From: an uncultured Prevotella sp.
GTDB taxonomy: Bacteria; Bacteroidota; Bacteroidia; Bacteroidales; Bacteroidaceae
DNA length: 36,113 nt
NCBI GenBank assembly: GCA_946183985.1
Contig: CAMHDT010000005.1
Span: forward strand, 1-36,113
Direction: 5' to 3'
Made by a program: the position numbers and the translations under genes. This document shows positions 1 to 7,690 of this stretch, piece by piece. The stretch's first letter is position 1. Each line of letters starts with the position of its first letter. Below the pieces are notes generated by a model. The model did no database searches. It had not been told where the DNA came from and saw only the letters and a program-made list of their open reading frames with translations.

Positions 1-75
1 CCATCGTTACTAAGGAAAAGTTTTGCTTGCAACGAATTTTTTTGATAAAAAGCGTGTGTTTTAACAGAAAAGTAT

Positions 76-83
76 TATCTTTG
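76..83 (+). promoter_or_regulatory. -7 box (TATCTTTG) of the sensor-regulator gene
   Basis: TATCTTTG matches the Bacteroidetes sigma-ABfr -7 consensus TAnnTTTG exactly and lies 33 bases before the ATG at 117. No TTTG lies at the usual -33 spacing, so the upstream half is weak. A start of transcription near position 90 is inferred. Confidence 0.5.
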
Positions 84-116
84 CAAACGTAAACTTTACC
101 ATTAACGAATCTTTCG

Positions 117-2576
117 ATGAGGACCATATACCTGTTGCTAACCTTGCTCATGGCACCTCTTGTTGTAAAGGGTGCTGAGCACGACCGCACTTTCCGTGTG
201 CTCAATGCCGCCAACGACCTGGCCGACAATAGTGCGCAGGTCATCGTATGCACGCACACAGGGCGTATGATTATCTCAACGATAGGCAACCTGAACTTCT
301 ACGACGGCACTTCATTTTCGCATATCGATACCCGTCAGGACCTGCAATACCAACTGCCGCTGTATCGTGGCAACTATCACCTCTATTTCGACCATAGCCA
401 TCACATCTGGCTGAAGAACACCAATACCGTTACCTGCGTAGACCTGCTTACCGAGCAGTTCATTCAGAATGTGGACAGCGTGATTGCCGGCATGGGATGC
501 CATGAGCAGGTGCTCGATATGTTTGTCGATTCTTTGGGCTGTGCGTGGTTCCTTACCGAGAAGGGGCTCTACGGCGTTGACCATCAGAAGACCTATAACG
601 TGCTTCGCGACCGCAACCTGCAGGACGTGGAGGTCATGGACAACCTGCTGCTCCTGTTCTATGACGACGGCGAGGAGGTGGGCATGGACATACAGACGGG
701 CAATGTGGTGCATCGCACCAAGGCCTACGATTGGGACACGGCCCAGAAATACACCAACTCATCAGTGCTGTTGAGGCATAAGGACGGCTTCTACCAGATA
801 CGCAACGGCAGCGAAGGGTCCATACTCCTGCATTTCGATGTGCCTGCCCTGCAATGGACCGTGGTTCAGGCCATGGACATTCACATGAACAACCTTGCGT
901 TGAAAGACAACCAACTGTATATTGCATCAGAGTGGGGCTATTTCATCTACGACATCGCATCGGGGCGCATGGATCATATCAAGGAACTGGCCCTCGTGGG
1001 CGGCAATGTGATGGAGACCGACTGCAACACCCTGGCCTTCGACCGTCAGGGAGGCATGTGGATAGGCACGGAGCGGCGCGGCCTGCTCTATTCCCGTCCG
1101 GTGGCATCGCCCATCAAGGCTTATACATGGAAGGACCCGCAGGCGTTGAAGTATGCCGCGATGATGGACGATATAGAGCAGAACCTGAGCGAGTTTCAGG
1201 GCCAGCGGGCCAACTGCCTCTATACCGACAGCCGCGGTTGGTCGTGGATAGGCACCACCACGGGGCTCTACCTCTATAAGAGCCCGCAGTCAGAGCCTGT
1301 GCTGTTCAACCGCCGCCGTGGTTTCTACAACAATGTGGTGCACTCCGTGGTGGAAGACAAGTCGCATAACATCTGGGTGGCCACCTCCTGCGGCATCTCC
1401 TGCATCCTCTTCAATGGTGAAACTCCTTATTTCGTCAATAGTTTCGGCGATATCGACAATGTGCCGAGCGAGTCGTTTGTCAACTGCAAGGCCATCTGTC
1501 TGGACGACGGAACGGTGGTCATGCAGTCCATAGACCATGTGGTGGCCTTCCATCCCGACAGTCTTGCCGATGTCAACATCCCCCATACCTACAAGATGTA
1601 TCCCAAACTCATCAAGTTGATGGTCAATGGCAATGTGGTGGTGCCCAATCAGTCTATAGACGGCAATGTTGTCATCAACAAGGCCATCACGCGTGTGAAG
1701 GACATCTGGATCAACAGCGACATGAACTCGGTGGTACTCCACTTCTCGGCCCTCAACTACTACCGGCCCCTGCAGACCTACTACCGGGCACGGGTCATAG
1801 GCATGGACAACAATGAGTGGCGCGAATATTCCTATTTCGATTCCGATGGAAAGGTGGATGACCAAGGCCGTCTGCACCTGCCGCTGATGGACCTGGAGCC
1901 AGGCGACCATGAAGTGTCGGTGCAGGTGTCCATGTTCCCCGGACAATGGGACGGCGATCCCTATGTGTGGATCATTCATGTCAACCAGCCGTGGTGGCAG
2001 ACCACGGGCGTGTTTCTGATCTTTGCCTTCATCATCGTGGTGCTGGCCATCGTCAACTTTGTCTATTATAGCCGCAACACGCGCATGCGCCTCCGTCGCA
2101 GCCATGAAGAGGGCGATGTGGTCAGCAAGATACGCTCGTTTGCAGACCGTTGCAACGCTATTTCCACCGAAATCCTCATGCCCATACAGGAGGATTTCCA
2201 TGGCAGAACGCCCGACAGCCGCACCCAACTCAGTCCGGAGTTCATAGAGATTATGTTCAAACTCATGCCCTATGTCGAGGCCAACAGGCATGGCGACCTG
2301 TCGATGCGCATGATGAGCGAAGAGTTGAATGTGGAAATCGTCCACCTCTACGAGGTTATCTCTGCCAATATCCATAAGAGTCCGCGTGAATTCGTCCGTG
2401 TGTTCCGCTTGCAGCGTGCCGCCGAATTGCTGCGCACCACCGACAATACGATTGAGCAGATTTCAGAAGAGTGCGGTTTCTATACGCCCAACTATTTCAT
2501 GGGCAATTTCTTCCATCAATACAAGCAGACACCCAAGGAATACAGGGCGATGTGTTCGTCAAACAATGGCCAATAA
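117..2576 (+). CDS. Membrane-bound propeller/Y_Y_Y sensor fused directly to an AraC-type DNA-binding domain
   Basis: An 819-residue predicted inner-membrane one-piece regulator. Residues 1-19 look like a signal peptide. Residues of about 25-480 hold Reg_prop-type propeller repeats (for example GGMWIGTERRGLLY, GWSWIGTTTGLYLY, HNIWVATSCGI). A Y_Y_Y domain follows at about 540-625, then one membrane helix at about 630-652. The C-terminal 100 residues are an AraC/HTH_18 domain (LQRAAELLRTTDNTIEQISEECGFYTPNYF, shown here by its ends LQRAAELL and FYTPNYF). Hybrid two-component systems of this sensor type normally carry HisKA, HATPase and receiver domains between helix and HTH. Here only about 60 residues separate them, with no H-box or receiver visible. 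It should therefore bind DNA while tethered to the membrane (inference). The ligand is probably a glycan, as in the family, but no polysaccharide locus adjoins it. Confidence 0.85.
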   Translation: MRTIYLLLTLLMAPLVVKGAEHDRTFRVLNAANDLADNSAQVIVCTHTGRMIISTIGNLNFYDGTSFSHIDTRQDLQYQLPLYRGNYHLYFDHSHHIWLKNTNTVTCVDLLTEQFIQNVDSVIAGMGCHEQVLDMFVDSLGCAWFLTEKGLYGVDHQKTYNVLRDRNLQDVEVMDNLLLLFYDDGEEVGMDIQTGNVVHRTKAYDWDTAQKYTNSSVLLRHKDGFYQIRNGSEGSILLHFDVPALQWTVVQAMDIHMNNLALKDNQLYIASEWGYFIYDIASGRMDHIKELALVGGNVMETDCNTLAFDRQGGMWIGTERRGLLYSRPVASPIKAYTWKDPQALKYAAMMDDIEQNLSEFQGQRANCLYTDSRGWSWIGTTTGLYLYKSPQSEPVLFNRRRGFYNNVVHSVVEDKSHNIWVATSCGISCILFNGETPYFVNSFGDIDNVPSESFVNCKAICLDDGTVVMQSIDHVVAFHPDSLADVNIPHTYKMYPKLIKLMVNGNVVVPNQSIDGNVVINKAITRVKDIWINSDMNSVVLHFSALNYYRPLQTYYRARVIGMDNNEWREYSYFDSDGKVDDQGRLHLPLMDLEPGDHEVSVQVSMFPGQWDGDPYVWIIHVNQPWWQTTGVFLIFAFIIVVLAIVNFVYYSRNTRMRLRRSHEEGDVVSKIRSFADRCNAISTEILMPIQEDFHGRTPDSRTQLSPEFIEIMFKLMPYVEANRHGDLSMRMMSEELNVEIVHLYEVISANIHKSPREFVRVFRLQRAAELLRTTDNTIEQISEECGFYTPNYFMGNFFHQYKQTPKEYRAMCSSNNGQ

Positions 2577-2598
2577 GAACGCTTATTGGCCATTGTTT
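2561..2598. terminator. Perfect 17-bp hairpin covering both convergent stop codons
   Basis: AAACAATGGCCAATAAG (2561-2577) and its exact reverse complement (2582-2598) flank a 4-base loop. The stem contains the TAA of the sensor gene (2574-2576) and the TAA of the opposing gene (2583-2585), so both proteins end in the same residues NNGQ. There is no strong T tract on either side, but position and symmetry suggest a bidirectional terminator. Confidence 0.7.
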
Positions 2599-3812
2599 GT
2601 TCCCACCAGACGCCAAGAGCGCTCGCCCGTACCTTTATAATATATGAAGGCATCATAGCGGTTTTCCGTTTGGAAAAACGAGCCTTCTTCCGGCAAGGGG
2701 TGCGTGGTGCCGTCCATGTCCTGCAGCAGAAACAGGTAGTTGTAATAGCCCAGTTTCTGCATCACCACGGCCTGATACGACTGGCTTTCCTCGTCATACT
2801 CCATCACATACTGCGACGGCTCCTCTGTTGTCCAGCGACCGCTGATGATGACCTGCGCGTCGTCATGGCATCGGGCGGCCTGCAGACGGTAGTGCACATA
2901 CACATAGTCTGAGGTGCGCTCCGTCTCTATGTTGTCGCTGTTGCGCAGCAGGAACGCCCCGTTGGCATCCTGATCGTACAGGTAGTGGCGTCGCGGCTCT
3001 GTCTGCGAGGGTAGGGCATGCCATGTGCGTGAGTCTTCGTCCCAGTTCACGGCTGCCAGTCCCATGGAGATATGCGTAGGGTCGAGCACCTCGAACTTGC
3101 GGTATTCGTTGCCCGCGTCAAAGATGAGGCTTCTGTTGTGCTCCCAACGCAGTCCCTGCGGTGTGGTGTAGTTGGGCTCCACGTTGATTTTCATGTTATC
3201 CTCGCGCCCGTTCTGCATCACGATGGTCTGTATCTGCTCGTCGGGGCGCGTCACCTTCATGCCATTGTAGTTCACACTCATGGCCACCTGCTGGTAGCGC
3301 GTGTTCAGCCCCGTGTCGGTGTTCGTGGTTATGCCCAGTCCCACGCTCATCAGCGGTTCCACCACACGCAGTTCCACCACGATGGCATCCTCTCCGTCCT
3401 CGTCCATGATGTGCAGACGGTAGTTGCCGCTCATCTTCATGCGGCATTGGGCGTTGGGCAGCGTCAGTTGGTAGTGGGTGTAGAGCACGGTGGTGTTCAG
3501 CGAGTTCGTGTAGTCGTCTATGGGCAGGTCGTTGAAGCCCTCCAGCCAGTTGCTTTCAAAGAGTCCTTCTGTAGGCGTCCAGTCAGGGTTGCAGGGCTCC
3601 AGACGGTAGGTGTAGCGCACATAGTTGTGCGACAGTTCGTCGAAGCCTATCGTCACCCTGTCGCCGCTGTTCAGCCCCAGCACCGGCAGCGCCTCGAAGT
3701 CATCGTTCACCACCACCGTCAGCCCCTTGATGTCAGGGCTCACCACCTTATGCCATGCGCTGGCTCCCAGTGTCGCCGCGAGCAGCACCATGATCATCAT
3801 CATTCTTTTCAT
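2583..3812 (-). CDS. DUF5103-type protein, type IX secretion plug protein
   Basis: A 409-residue exported protein. It starts with a signal peptide (MKRMMMIMVLLAATLGASA) and matches my memory of the DUF5103 family: an N-terminal beta domain with the YTYRLEPCNPDW...SNWLEGF motif, the segment YTHYQLTLPN, and a C-terminal half rich in paired Tyr (YYNYLFLLQD). DUF5103 members include the plug that closes the SprA translocon of the type IX secretion system when no cargo is engaged. I chose the ATG at 3812 over the ATG 15 bases upstream because the promoter box ends only four bases before it. The gene is convergent with the sensor gene and stands alone. T9SS cargo genes occur elsewhere in the window, which fits. 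The family call is from sequence features alone. Confidence 0.75.
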   Translation of the reverse strand: MKRMMMIMVLLAATLGASAWHKVVSPDIKGLTVVVNDDFEALPVLGLNSGDRVTIGFDELSHNYVRYTYRLEPCNPDWTPTEGLFESNWLEGFNDLPIDDYTNSLNTTVLYTHYQLTLPNAQCRMKMSGNYRLHIMDEDGEDAIVVELRVVEPLMSVGLGITTNTDTGLNTRYQQVAMSVNYNGMKVTRPDEQIQTIVMQNGREDNMKINVEPNYTTPQGLRWEHNRSLIFDAGNEYRKFEVLDPTHISMGLAAVNWDEDSRTWHALPSQTEPRRHYLYDQDANGAFLLRNSDNIETERTSDYVYVHYRLQAARCHDDAQVIISGRWTTEEPSQYVMEYDEESQSYQAVVMQKLGYYNYLFLLQDMDGTTHPLPEEGSFFQTENRYDAFIYYKGTGERSWRLVGTNNGQ

Positions 3813-3816
3813 GCCG

Positions 3817-3848
3817 CGAAGATACAAAGAAAAGGGGGAAAATACAAA
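3817..3848 (-). promoter_or_regulatory. Near-leaderless promoter of the plug-protein gene
   Basis: On the minus strand, TTTG (3848-3845), a 20-base spacer and TATCTTCG (3824-3817) resemble TTTG/TAnnTTTG with one mismatch. Counting seven bases on from the box puts the transcription start at or inside the ATG at 3812. The segment TTTCTTTGTATCTTCGCGGC just before the ATG is almost identical to the one in front of queC. Confidence 0.55.
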
Positions 3849-3864
3849 ATAAACCGAGATTTAT

Positions 3865-3895
3865 TTTGCATTTTACTCGTTTATTCGTACCTTTG
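3865..3895 (+). promoter_or_regulatory. Consensus promoter of the structured RNA
   Basis: TTTG (3865-3868), 19 bases, then TACCTTTG (3888-3895): a full match to the Bacteroidetes housekeeping consensus. The predicted start, seven bases past the box, is 3902, which is the first base of the closing stem of the RNA below. Confidence 0.75.
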
Positions 3896-3901
3896 CAGTC
3901 A

Positions 3902-4086
3902 AAGTCCGCAGGAAGGACCTGCGGGTGATGCTCAATTCCCTCTCGAACTGCGACCTCGAAAAAGGAAAAGAAGAGCAATAAACACCTTGTAGGAGTGTGC
4001 ACTATTGTGTGCAGACTTTTAAGTACAAGGTGTTAGGTTGTCGCAGACCTGAGAGGGAGTACTGAGGGTCTGCGCACTTCCTTTTT
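3902..4086 (+). ncRNA. Rod-shaped structured RNA, about 185 nt; candidate 6S RNA
   Basis: No convincing reading frame lies here, but the sequence folds end to end. The ends pair (3902-3911 with 4070-4079, one C-C mismatch). CTCA plus TCCCTCTC (3931-3944) pairs with GAGAGGGA and TGAG (4051-4066). CTGCGAC (3948-3954) pairs with GTCGCAG (4040-4046). AACACCTTGTA (3981-3991) pairs perfectly with 4024-4034, and TGCAC/GTGCA closes the apical loop. Between the last two long stems a purine-rich strand (3955-3980) stays open opposite five bases. CC and five Ts follow the 3' arm, as in an intrinsic terminator. The size, the single long rod with a central bubble, the strong promoter and the terminator all fit 6S RNA, which inhibits RNA polymerase by mimicking an open promoter. 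A local hairpin CCGCAGG/CCTGCGG (3906-3924) competes with the closing stem. The 6S identity is inference; the structure is seen. Confidence 0.65.
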
Positions 4087-4116
4087 ATATATATAATAAG
4101 GTGTATTTGATTAGGC

Positions 4117-4147
4117 AGTCGCTGAATCCTCTATGGGTGAACCGACT
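4117..4147 (+). other. Possible leader hairpin before the secreted-protein gene
   Basis: AGTCG (4117-4121) and CGACT (4143-4147) can pair, with AATCC/GGGT able to pair inside. It lies 33 bases before the next ATG. With the RNA gene at 3902-4086, this is all I see in the 368-base gap between the two coding regions. The stem is short and may be chance. Confidence 0.25.
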
Positions 4148-4180
4148 ATTCTTTATTACTAATTAAATACTAACAAAACA

Positions 4181-7084
4181 ATGACAAAAAAACTATTAAC
4201 TACAATGACGCTCCTGCTGTGTATGTGCGCAGGGGCGTGGGCAACGGACTATTACACGCCGACAAGTGATGAGGTAATCATTCTGAACGATGTATATAAT
4301 AACACCGCTACATCCACAGGCTATTCTGATCATTCGGCTGTTACATGGGCAGGCACAGCCTCTACCTCGAGTAAAACTGCTGGTGACCCATCTAATGCTG
4401 GGGCGGCAACATCTTCTAAAGTTGCCTGCTATTCTATAAAAAATAACGGCAAAGGTAAGAATATATCTCTCACTATAAGTGGTGTTTCAAAAATAACTCT
4501 TTATCATGAAAGACATGCTGAAAGATATCCTCAATTGATATTAACACCATCTTCTGGAAGTGGCTCTACTTTAGATGGAAACACAAATGTTTATTATAAC
4601 GATTATGATTTGGATGGTACGAAATCGTATACAATTGCATTGCAAGGTTATGACGGCTCCAGTAATCAGGATTTCTATGTTTATGCCATAAAACTCACAA
4701 AATACGTTTCCAAAACTATCGATACTCAAACTCTTAGTGGTGTAAAACTAGGTGGCTCTGCCTTAACAGAGGATGCTGCTACAAATGGTTATAGCGTGTC
4801 AGGCACGACCATCACACTGAGTAGTGACCTCGTGTCTTATGCCAAGCCGACAACTGTGACATTAACCAACCATATTACCTATACTGATGCATCAACCGAG
4901 GACAAGAATGTGTCTGTGTCATTCGGAGAGTCTCCTGCCGAAGGCTATTGGACAGGCACTGCCACCATTGGCGCAACAACCTATACGGTGAAAATTCCAT
5001 ATGTGAGCCAGAGCGTGACAGGCGTTACTATCAATGGCTCTGCTATTAGTGCAAGTAATCTGACAACACTGACATCTACTAAATCGGTAACGATTGATGG
5101 CAGTTCGCTGAATGGTATTGGTACTATTGGTGTAACACTTAATAGCGGTACTACTACAGTTTCAAGAAATAATAGTGGTAACAATGCCGTGTTTACATTC
5201 ACACTTAACAGCGATGACAACTACACTGTTACCGTTACCAATGTGAAAAAGACTTATACTGCAGAGGGCTCAGTTTTCTCTGCAACAGCAGGCCTTAATG
5301 TCAATACACATACGGCTAATGGTATAACGTTTACGATGGTTAATTCCTCGAAGAACTTCCAATATGGTACAGGCCGTTTGACGATGGGCGAAAGCGAGTT
5401 GGTTCCTCTCAAACTTTCTACTGGTAGTGCTGTAAATGTTACATTCCCTGACTATAAAGTTGCTACAAAGGTAAAGGTTTACGGATGGTCAGCAGGAGGC
5501 GATGGTAAACTATCCTCTATGGGTGAAACCAGTGAGTTGACAAAATCGGTAGATGTTAGTTCCGATATCTTCTATGCTACTAATACAAACAAGGATATCT
5601 ATCCTTCTGTCTATGAGCATGAACTTGATAATTGGGAGAGTCTGTATTTTAATCCAGGTGGTTCACCGTCACAGCCTTTTGTGATAATGGACTTTGTATT
5701 GGCTGACACACGTACTGCTTTATCAAGTTTTGCATTTGAAGGAGGTGTCACATCTGTCTTTACTACAACCATAGCAAGTTTTGTGGCTCCTAAGTTAACT
5801 GCTACTTATGGCGGTAGCGATGTCTTGAGCGGCTTAACAGCGAACATCACATATGCCAGCAACAATACTAGCGTGGCTACCGTAAACGAAACAACGGGTG
5901 CTGTTTCGTTGACAGGTACGGCTGGTACAGCCAAAATAACCGCAACCTTTGCCGGCAATGCGACTTATGCCAATACCTCGACATCGTATACGATAACGGT
6001 GTCCGTCAATCCTGAGGGTAGCAAAACATTGACATGGACATTGTCACCGTTGAATTCGTCAAATGCAGAATTGACCTCTTCGCAGGTTAGCACATCCACA
6101 GCACTCACAGATCTGGAAACAATCAATGTCAGCAAAGTTGGCTTCGCTGGAAGTCCAAGTAATGCTGAAAATCGTACAGCAAAAATCAACCGTCTTGCTG
6201 GAAAAGATGTTGACAAGTACATTTATGTAACCTTTGAGGTTGCTGACGGTTATACCTTTACACCTTCTTCAATAGCGATAAAAGTAGCCAATGTAAGCAA
6301 TGTGACAACTTTTGATGCTGAATTGGTAAGCGAAAATGATGTGACGGTGAGTGAAACCGCTAAGTCGTTTGCTTCTACTGATGGCACAGTAGAAACATGG
6401 ACGATTAATAATGCAGATGACAGTAAGAAGATGACTGGTGCTGTGACACTGAAAATTTATGCTTATGCAGAATCGGCGGGTTCTTTCCGCTTTGGTAATA
6501 CCATCACTATCTCTGGTACAGTTGCACAGACTCTCGTTCCTGTCGGCACTATTTCTGGTCGCAATTATGCTTCTTATGTGACCACAAAGAAACTTGACTT
6601 CTCTGCAGCCGACGGCATTACGGCTTACATCGCTACCGGTCTAAACGGTGCGAGCGATGCTGTGGTTATTAAGTCTGTGGATGTTGTTCCTGCCGGCACA
6701 CCCATCATCGTGAAGACCGACACGAAGGGTGCTACGGTGAATGTGCCTGTGACCACGGCCAGTGCCAGCGATGTTTCTGGCAACAAACTGGTGGCTGGCG
6801 ACGGCTCGACCTCTTACAGCGCAGGAACGTATTATTATCTGGCCAGCGACCTGTTCCATCTGGCTACGAGCGGCACATTGCAGAGTGGCAAGGCTTATCT
6901 GCAGATTCCTTCTCCTGCCCGTCAACTCGGCATCGTCTTTGGCGATGAGGCCACAGGCATTCATTCAATTGATAATGGAAAATTGACAAATGATAATGAT
7001 GTATATGATCTTCGCGGTCAGCGCGTGGCTCAGCCTAAAAAGGGTCTGTACATTGTGAATGGTAAAAAGGTCGTCATTAAATAA
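4181..7084 (+). CDS. Large secreted or surface protein with Ig-like domains and a C-terminal T9SS-type sorting signal
   Basis: 967 residues. The N-terminus is a signal peptide ending near AGAWA (about residue 22). The body is Ser/Thr/Gly/Asn-rich beta structure. One stretch (about 540-608, with ITYASNNTSVATVNETTG and GTAKITATFAG) is a clear BIG2-like bacterial Ig domain. The last 45 residues (DVYDLRGQRV...GLYIVNGKKVVIK) are the sorting module typical of Prevotella surface proteins, with the LRGQRV and G-hydrophobic-Y-hydrophobic-NGKK elements. I recognise no enzyme motif, so an adhesin or binding role is only a guess. Base composition changes inside the gene: the part up to about 6540 is AT-rich, while the last 540 bases use the GC-richer codons of the neighbours. 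Confidence 0.75.
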   Translation: MTKKLLTTMTLLLCMCAGAWATDYYTPTSDEVIILNDVYNNTATSTGYSDHSAVTWAGTASTSSKTAGDPSNAGAATSSKVACYSIKNNGKGKNISLTISGVSKITLYHERHAERYPQLILTPSSGSGSTLDGNTNVYYNDYDLDGTKSYTIALQGYDGSSNQDFYVYAIKLTKYVSKTIDTQTLSGVKLGGSALTEDAATNGYSVSGTTITLSSDLVSYAKPTTVTLTNHITYTDASTEDKNVSVSFGESPAEGYWTGTATIGATTYTVKIPYVSQSVTGVTINGSAISASNLTTLTSTKSVTIDGSSLNGIGTIGVTLNSGTTTVSRNNSGNNAVFTFTLNSDDNYTVTVTNVKKTYTAEGSVFSATAGLNVNTHTANGITFTMVNSSKNFQYGTGRLTMGESELVPLKLSTGSAVNVTFPDYKVATKVKVYGWSAGGDGKLSSMGETSELTKSVDVSSDIFYATNTNKDIYPSVYEHELDNWESLYFNPGGSPSQPFVIMDFVLADTRTALSSFAFEGGVTSVFTTTIASFVAPKLTATYGGSDVLSGLTANITYASNNTSVATVNETTGAVSLTGTAGTAKITATFAGNATYANTSTSYTITVSVNPEGSKTLTWTLSPLNSSNAELTSSQVSTSTALTDLETINVSKVGFAGSPSNAENRTAKINRLAGKDVDKYIYVTFEVADGYTFTPSSIAIKVANVSNVTTFDAELVSENDVTVSETAKSFASTDGTVETWTINNADDSKKMTGAVTLKIYAYAESAGSFRFGNTITISGTVAQTLVPVGTISGRNYASYVTTKKLDFSAADGITAYIATGLNGASDAVVIKSVDVVPAGTPIIVKTDTKGATVNVPVTTASASDVSGNKLVAGDGSTSYSAGTYYYLASDLFHLATSGTLQSGKAYLQIPSPARQLGIVFGDEATGIHSIDNGKLTNDNDVYDLRGQRVAQPKKGLYIVNGKKVVIK

Positions 7085-7149
7085 TACATGATATATTCAT
7101 GTTTAATTTATGGCAATTTATGTTTAACAAAAAAAAGATTGACGTAACA

Positions 7150-7326
7150 ATGAAAAAGACATATATTATTCCTACTGTACAAACAGTGATTATCAATCAG
7201 CGCCAGCACCTGCTGGCGGGGTCTGAACAAGTGAACATTGGTGATCCCGGCAGTGCCAATGAGGCAGAGTCGCGCCGTCGCGGTAACCTTTGGAACGACG
7301 AGGACGAGGAGTATGAAGACTATTAA
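7150..7326 (+). CDS. 58-residue orphan protein of the MKKTY...LLAGS type
   Basis: The product begins MKKTYIIPTVQTVIINQRQ, continues HLLAGSEQVNIGDPGSANEAESRRRG and ends in a very acidic tail (DEDEEYEDY). I chose the ATG at 7150; an in-frame ATG at 7099 would add 17 residues lacking this pattern. From memory, short Prevotella and Bacteroidales proteins often begin MKKxYxxP and have a hydrophobic patch near LLAGS, with variable tails; I know no assigned function. There is no clear signal peptide or membrane segment. The gene lies 65 bases after a T9SS-type cargo gene on the same strand and could share its transcript. A small palindrome (CATGA/TCATG, 7087-7101) lies in the gap. Confidence 0.6.
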   Translation: MKKTYIIPTVQTVIINQRQHLLAGSEQVNIGDPGSANEAESRRRGNLWNDEDEEYEDY

Positions 7327-7378
7327 CCTCCATTTGGGATATGAGCGGTATTAAGAACACTCTGTAGAAGTATGGGCC

Positions 7379-7450
7379 TTGGAAAAAATTATGGCCAGAA
7401 TTTTTTAAATTATAGCCATAATTCATAAAATTATAGCCATAATTTTTCCA
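7379..7450. repeat. Three tandem AT-rich palindromic units within a larger inverted repeat
   Basis: A unit of about 21-22 bases occurs three times (near 7387, 7408 and 7429). The last two contain the identical palindrome AATTATAGCCATAATT; the first is a diverged copy with ATGGCCAGAATT. The outer ends, GGAAAAAATTATGGC at 7381-7395 and GCCATAATTTTTCC at 7436-7449, also pair. It could be an operator array, a terminator or a small mobile palindrome. In the 364-base gap 7327-7690, the other visible items are a small hairpin (CCGTC/GACGG, 7504-7518) and the GC-rich hairpin below. Confidence 0.6.
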
Positions 7451-7596
7451 GGCATGAATTGAAAAGATGTGTTATTAAGAAAAAAATGGAGGTAAGACAA
7501 ATCCCGTCTGTATGACGGTGATAGTTAGTTTTAATTATAAGAATCAAGCCCTATGGCCCGCGAGGGTCGCCGGGACTTGGAAATAAAAGTTAGTTC

Positions 7597-7628
7597 GTGG
7601 CGGCTGCATCGTGAGGTGCGGCCGCCAC
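7597..7628. other. GC-rich 12-bp hairpin upstream of queC
   Basis: GTGGCGGCTGCA (7597-7608) pairs with TGCGGCCGCCAC (7617-7628) with one G-U pair and an 8-base loop, followed by TGTTTT. It may terminate upstream transcription. It lies outside the short predicted queC leader, and I see no preQ1 aptamer pattern in it. Confidence 0.45.
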
Positions 7629-7654
7629 TGTTTTGCGAAAAAACGTTGCTAATG

Positions 7655-7686
7655 TTTGGTGTTTTGCCCATTTCTTTGTACCTTCG
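7655..7686 (+). promoter_or_regulatory. Near-leaderless promoter of queC
   Basis: TTTG (7655-7658), 20 bases, TACCTTCG (7679-7686), then four bases to the ATG at 7691. Transcription should start at about the start codon. The arrangement and the bases TTTCTTTGTACCTTCGCGGC mirror the plug-protein promoter. Confidence 0.55.
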
Positions 7687-7690
7687 CGGC

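Noticed and set aside
3072-3992. 306-codon plus-strand frame opposite the plug-protein gene
   Set aside because: Same kind of shadow; it also runs through the promoter and into the structured RNA.
4126-5527. 16-base exact repeat ATCCTCTATGGGTGAA at 4126 and 5512
   Set aside because: One repeat of this length is within chance for a window of this size and neither copy has further similarity around it.
7553-7690. Upstream extension of QueC by 46 codons
   Set aside because: The extension covers a hairpin and the promoter and does not resemble QueC; the ATG at 7691 fits the family.
7327-7690. A preQ1 riboswitch before queC
   Set aside because: No aptamer pattern seen, and the predicted transcript has almost no leader.
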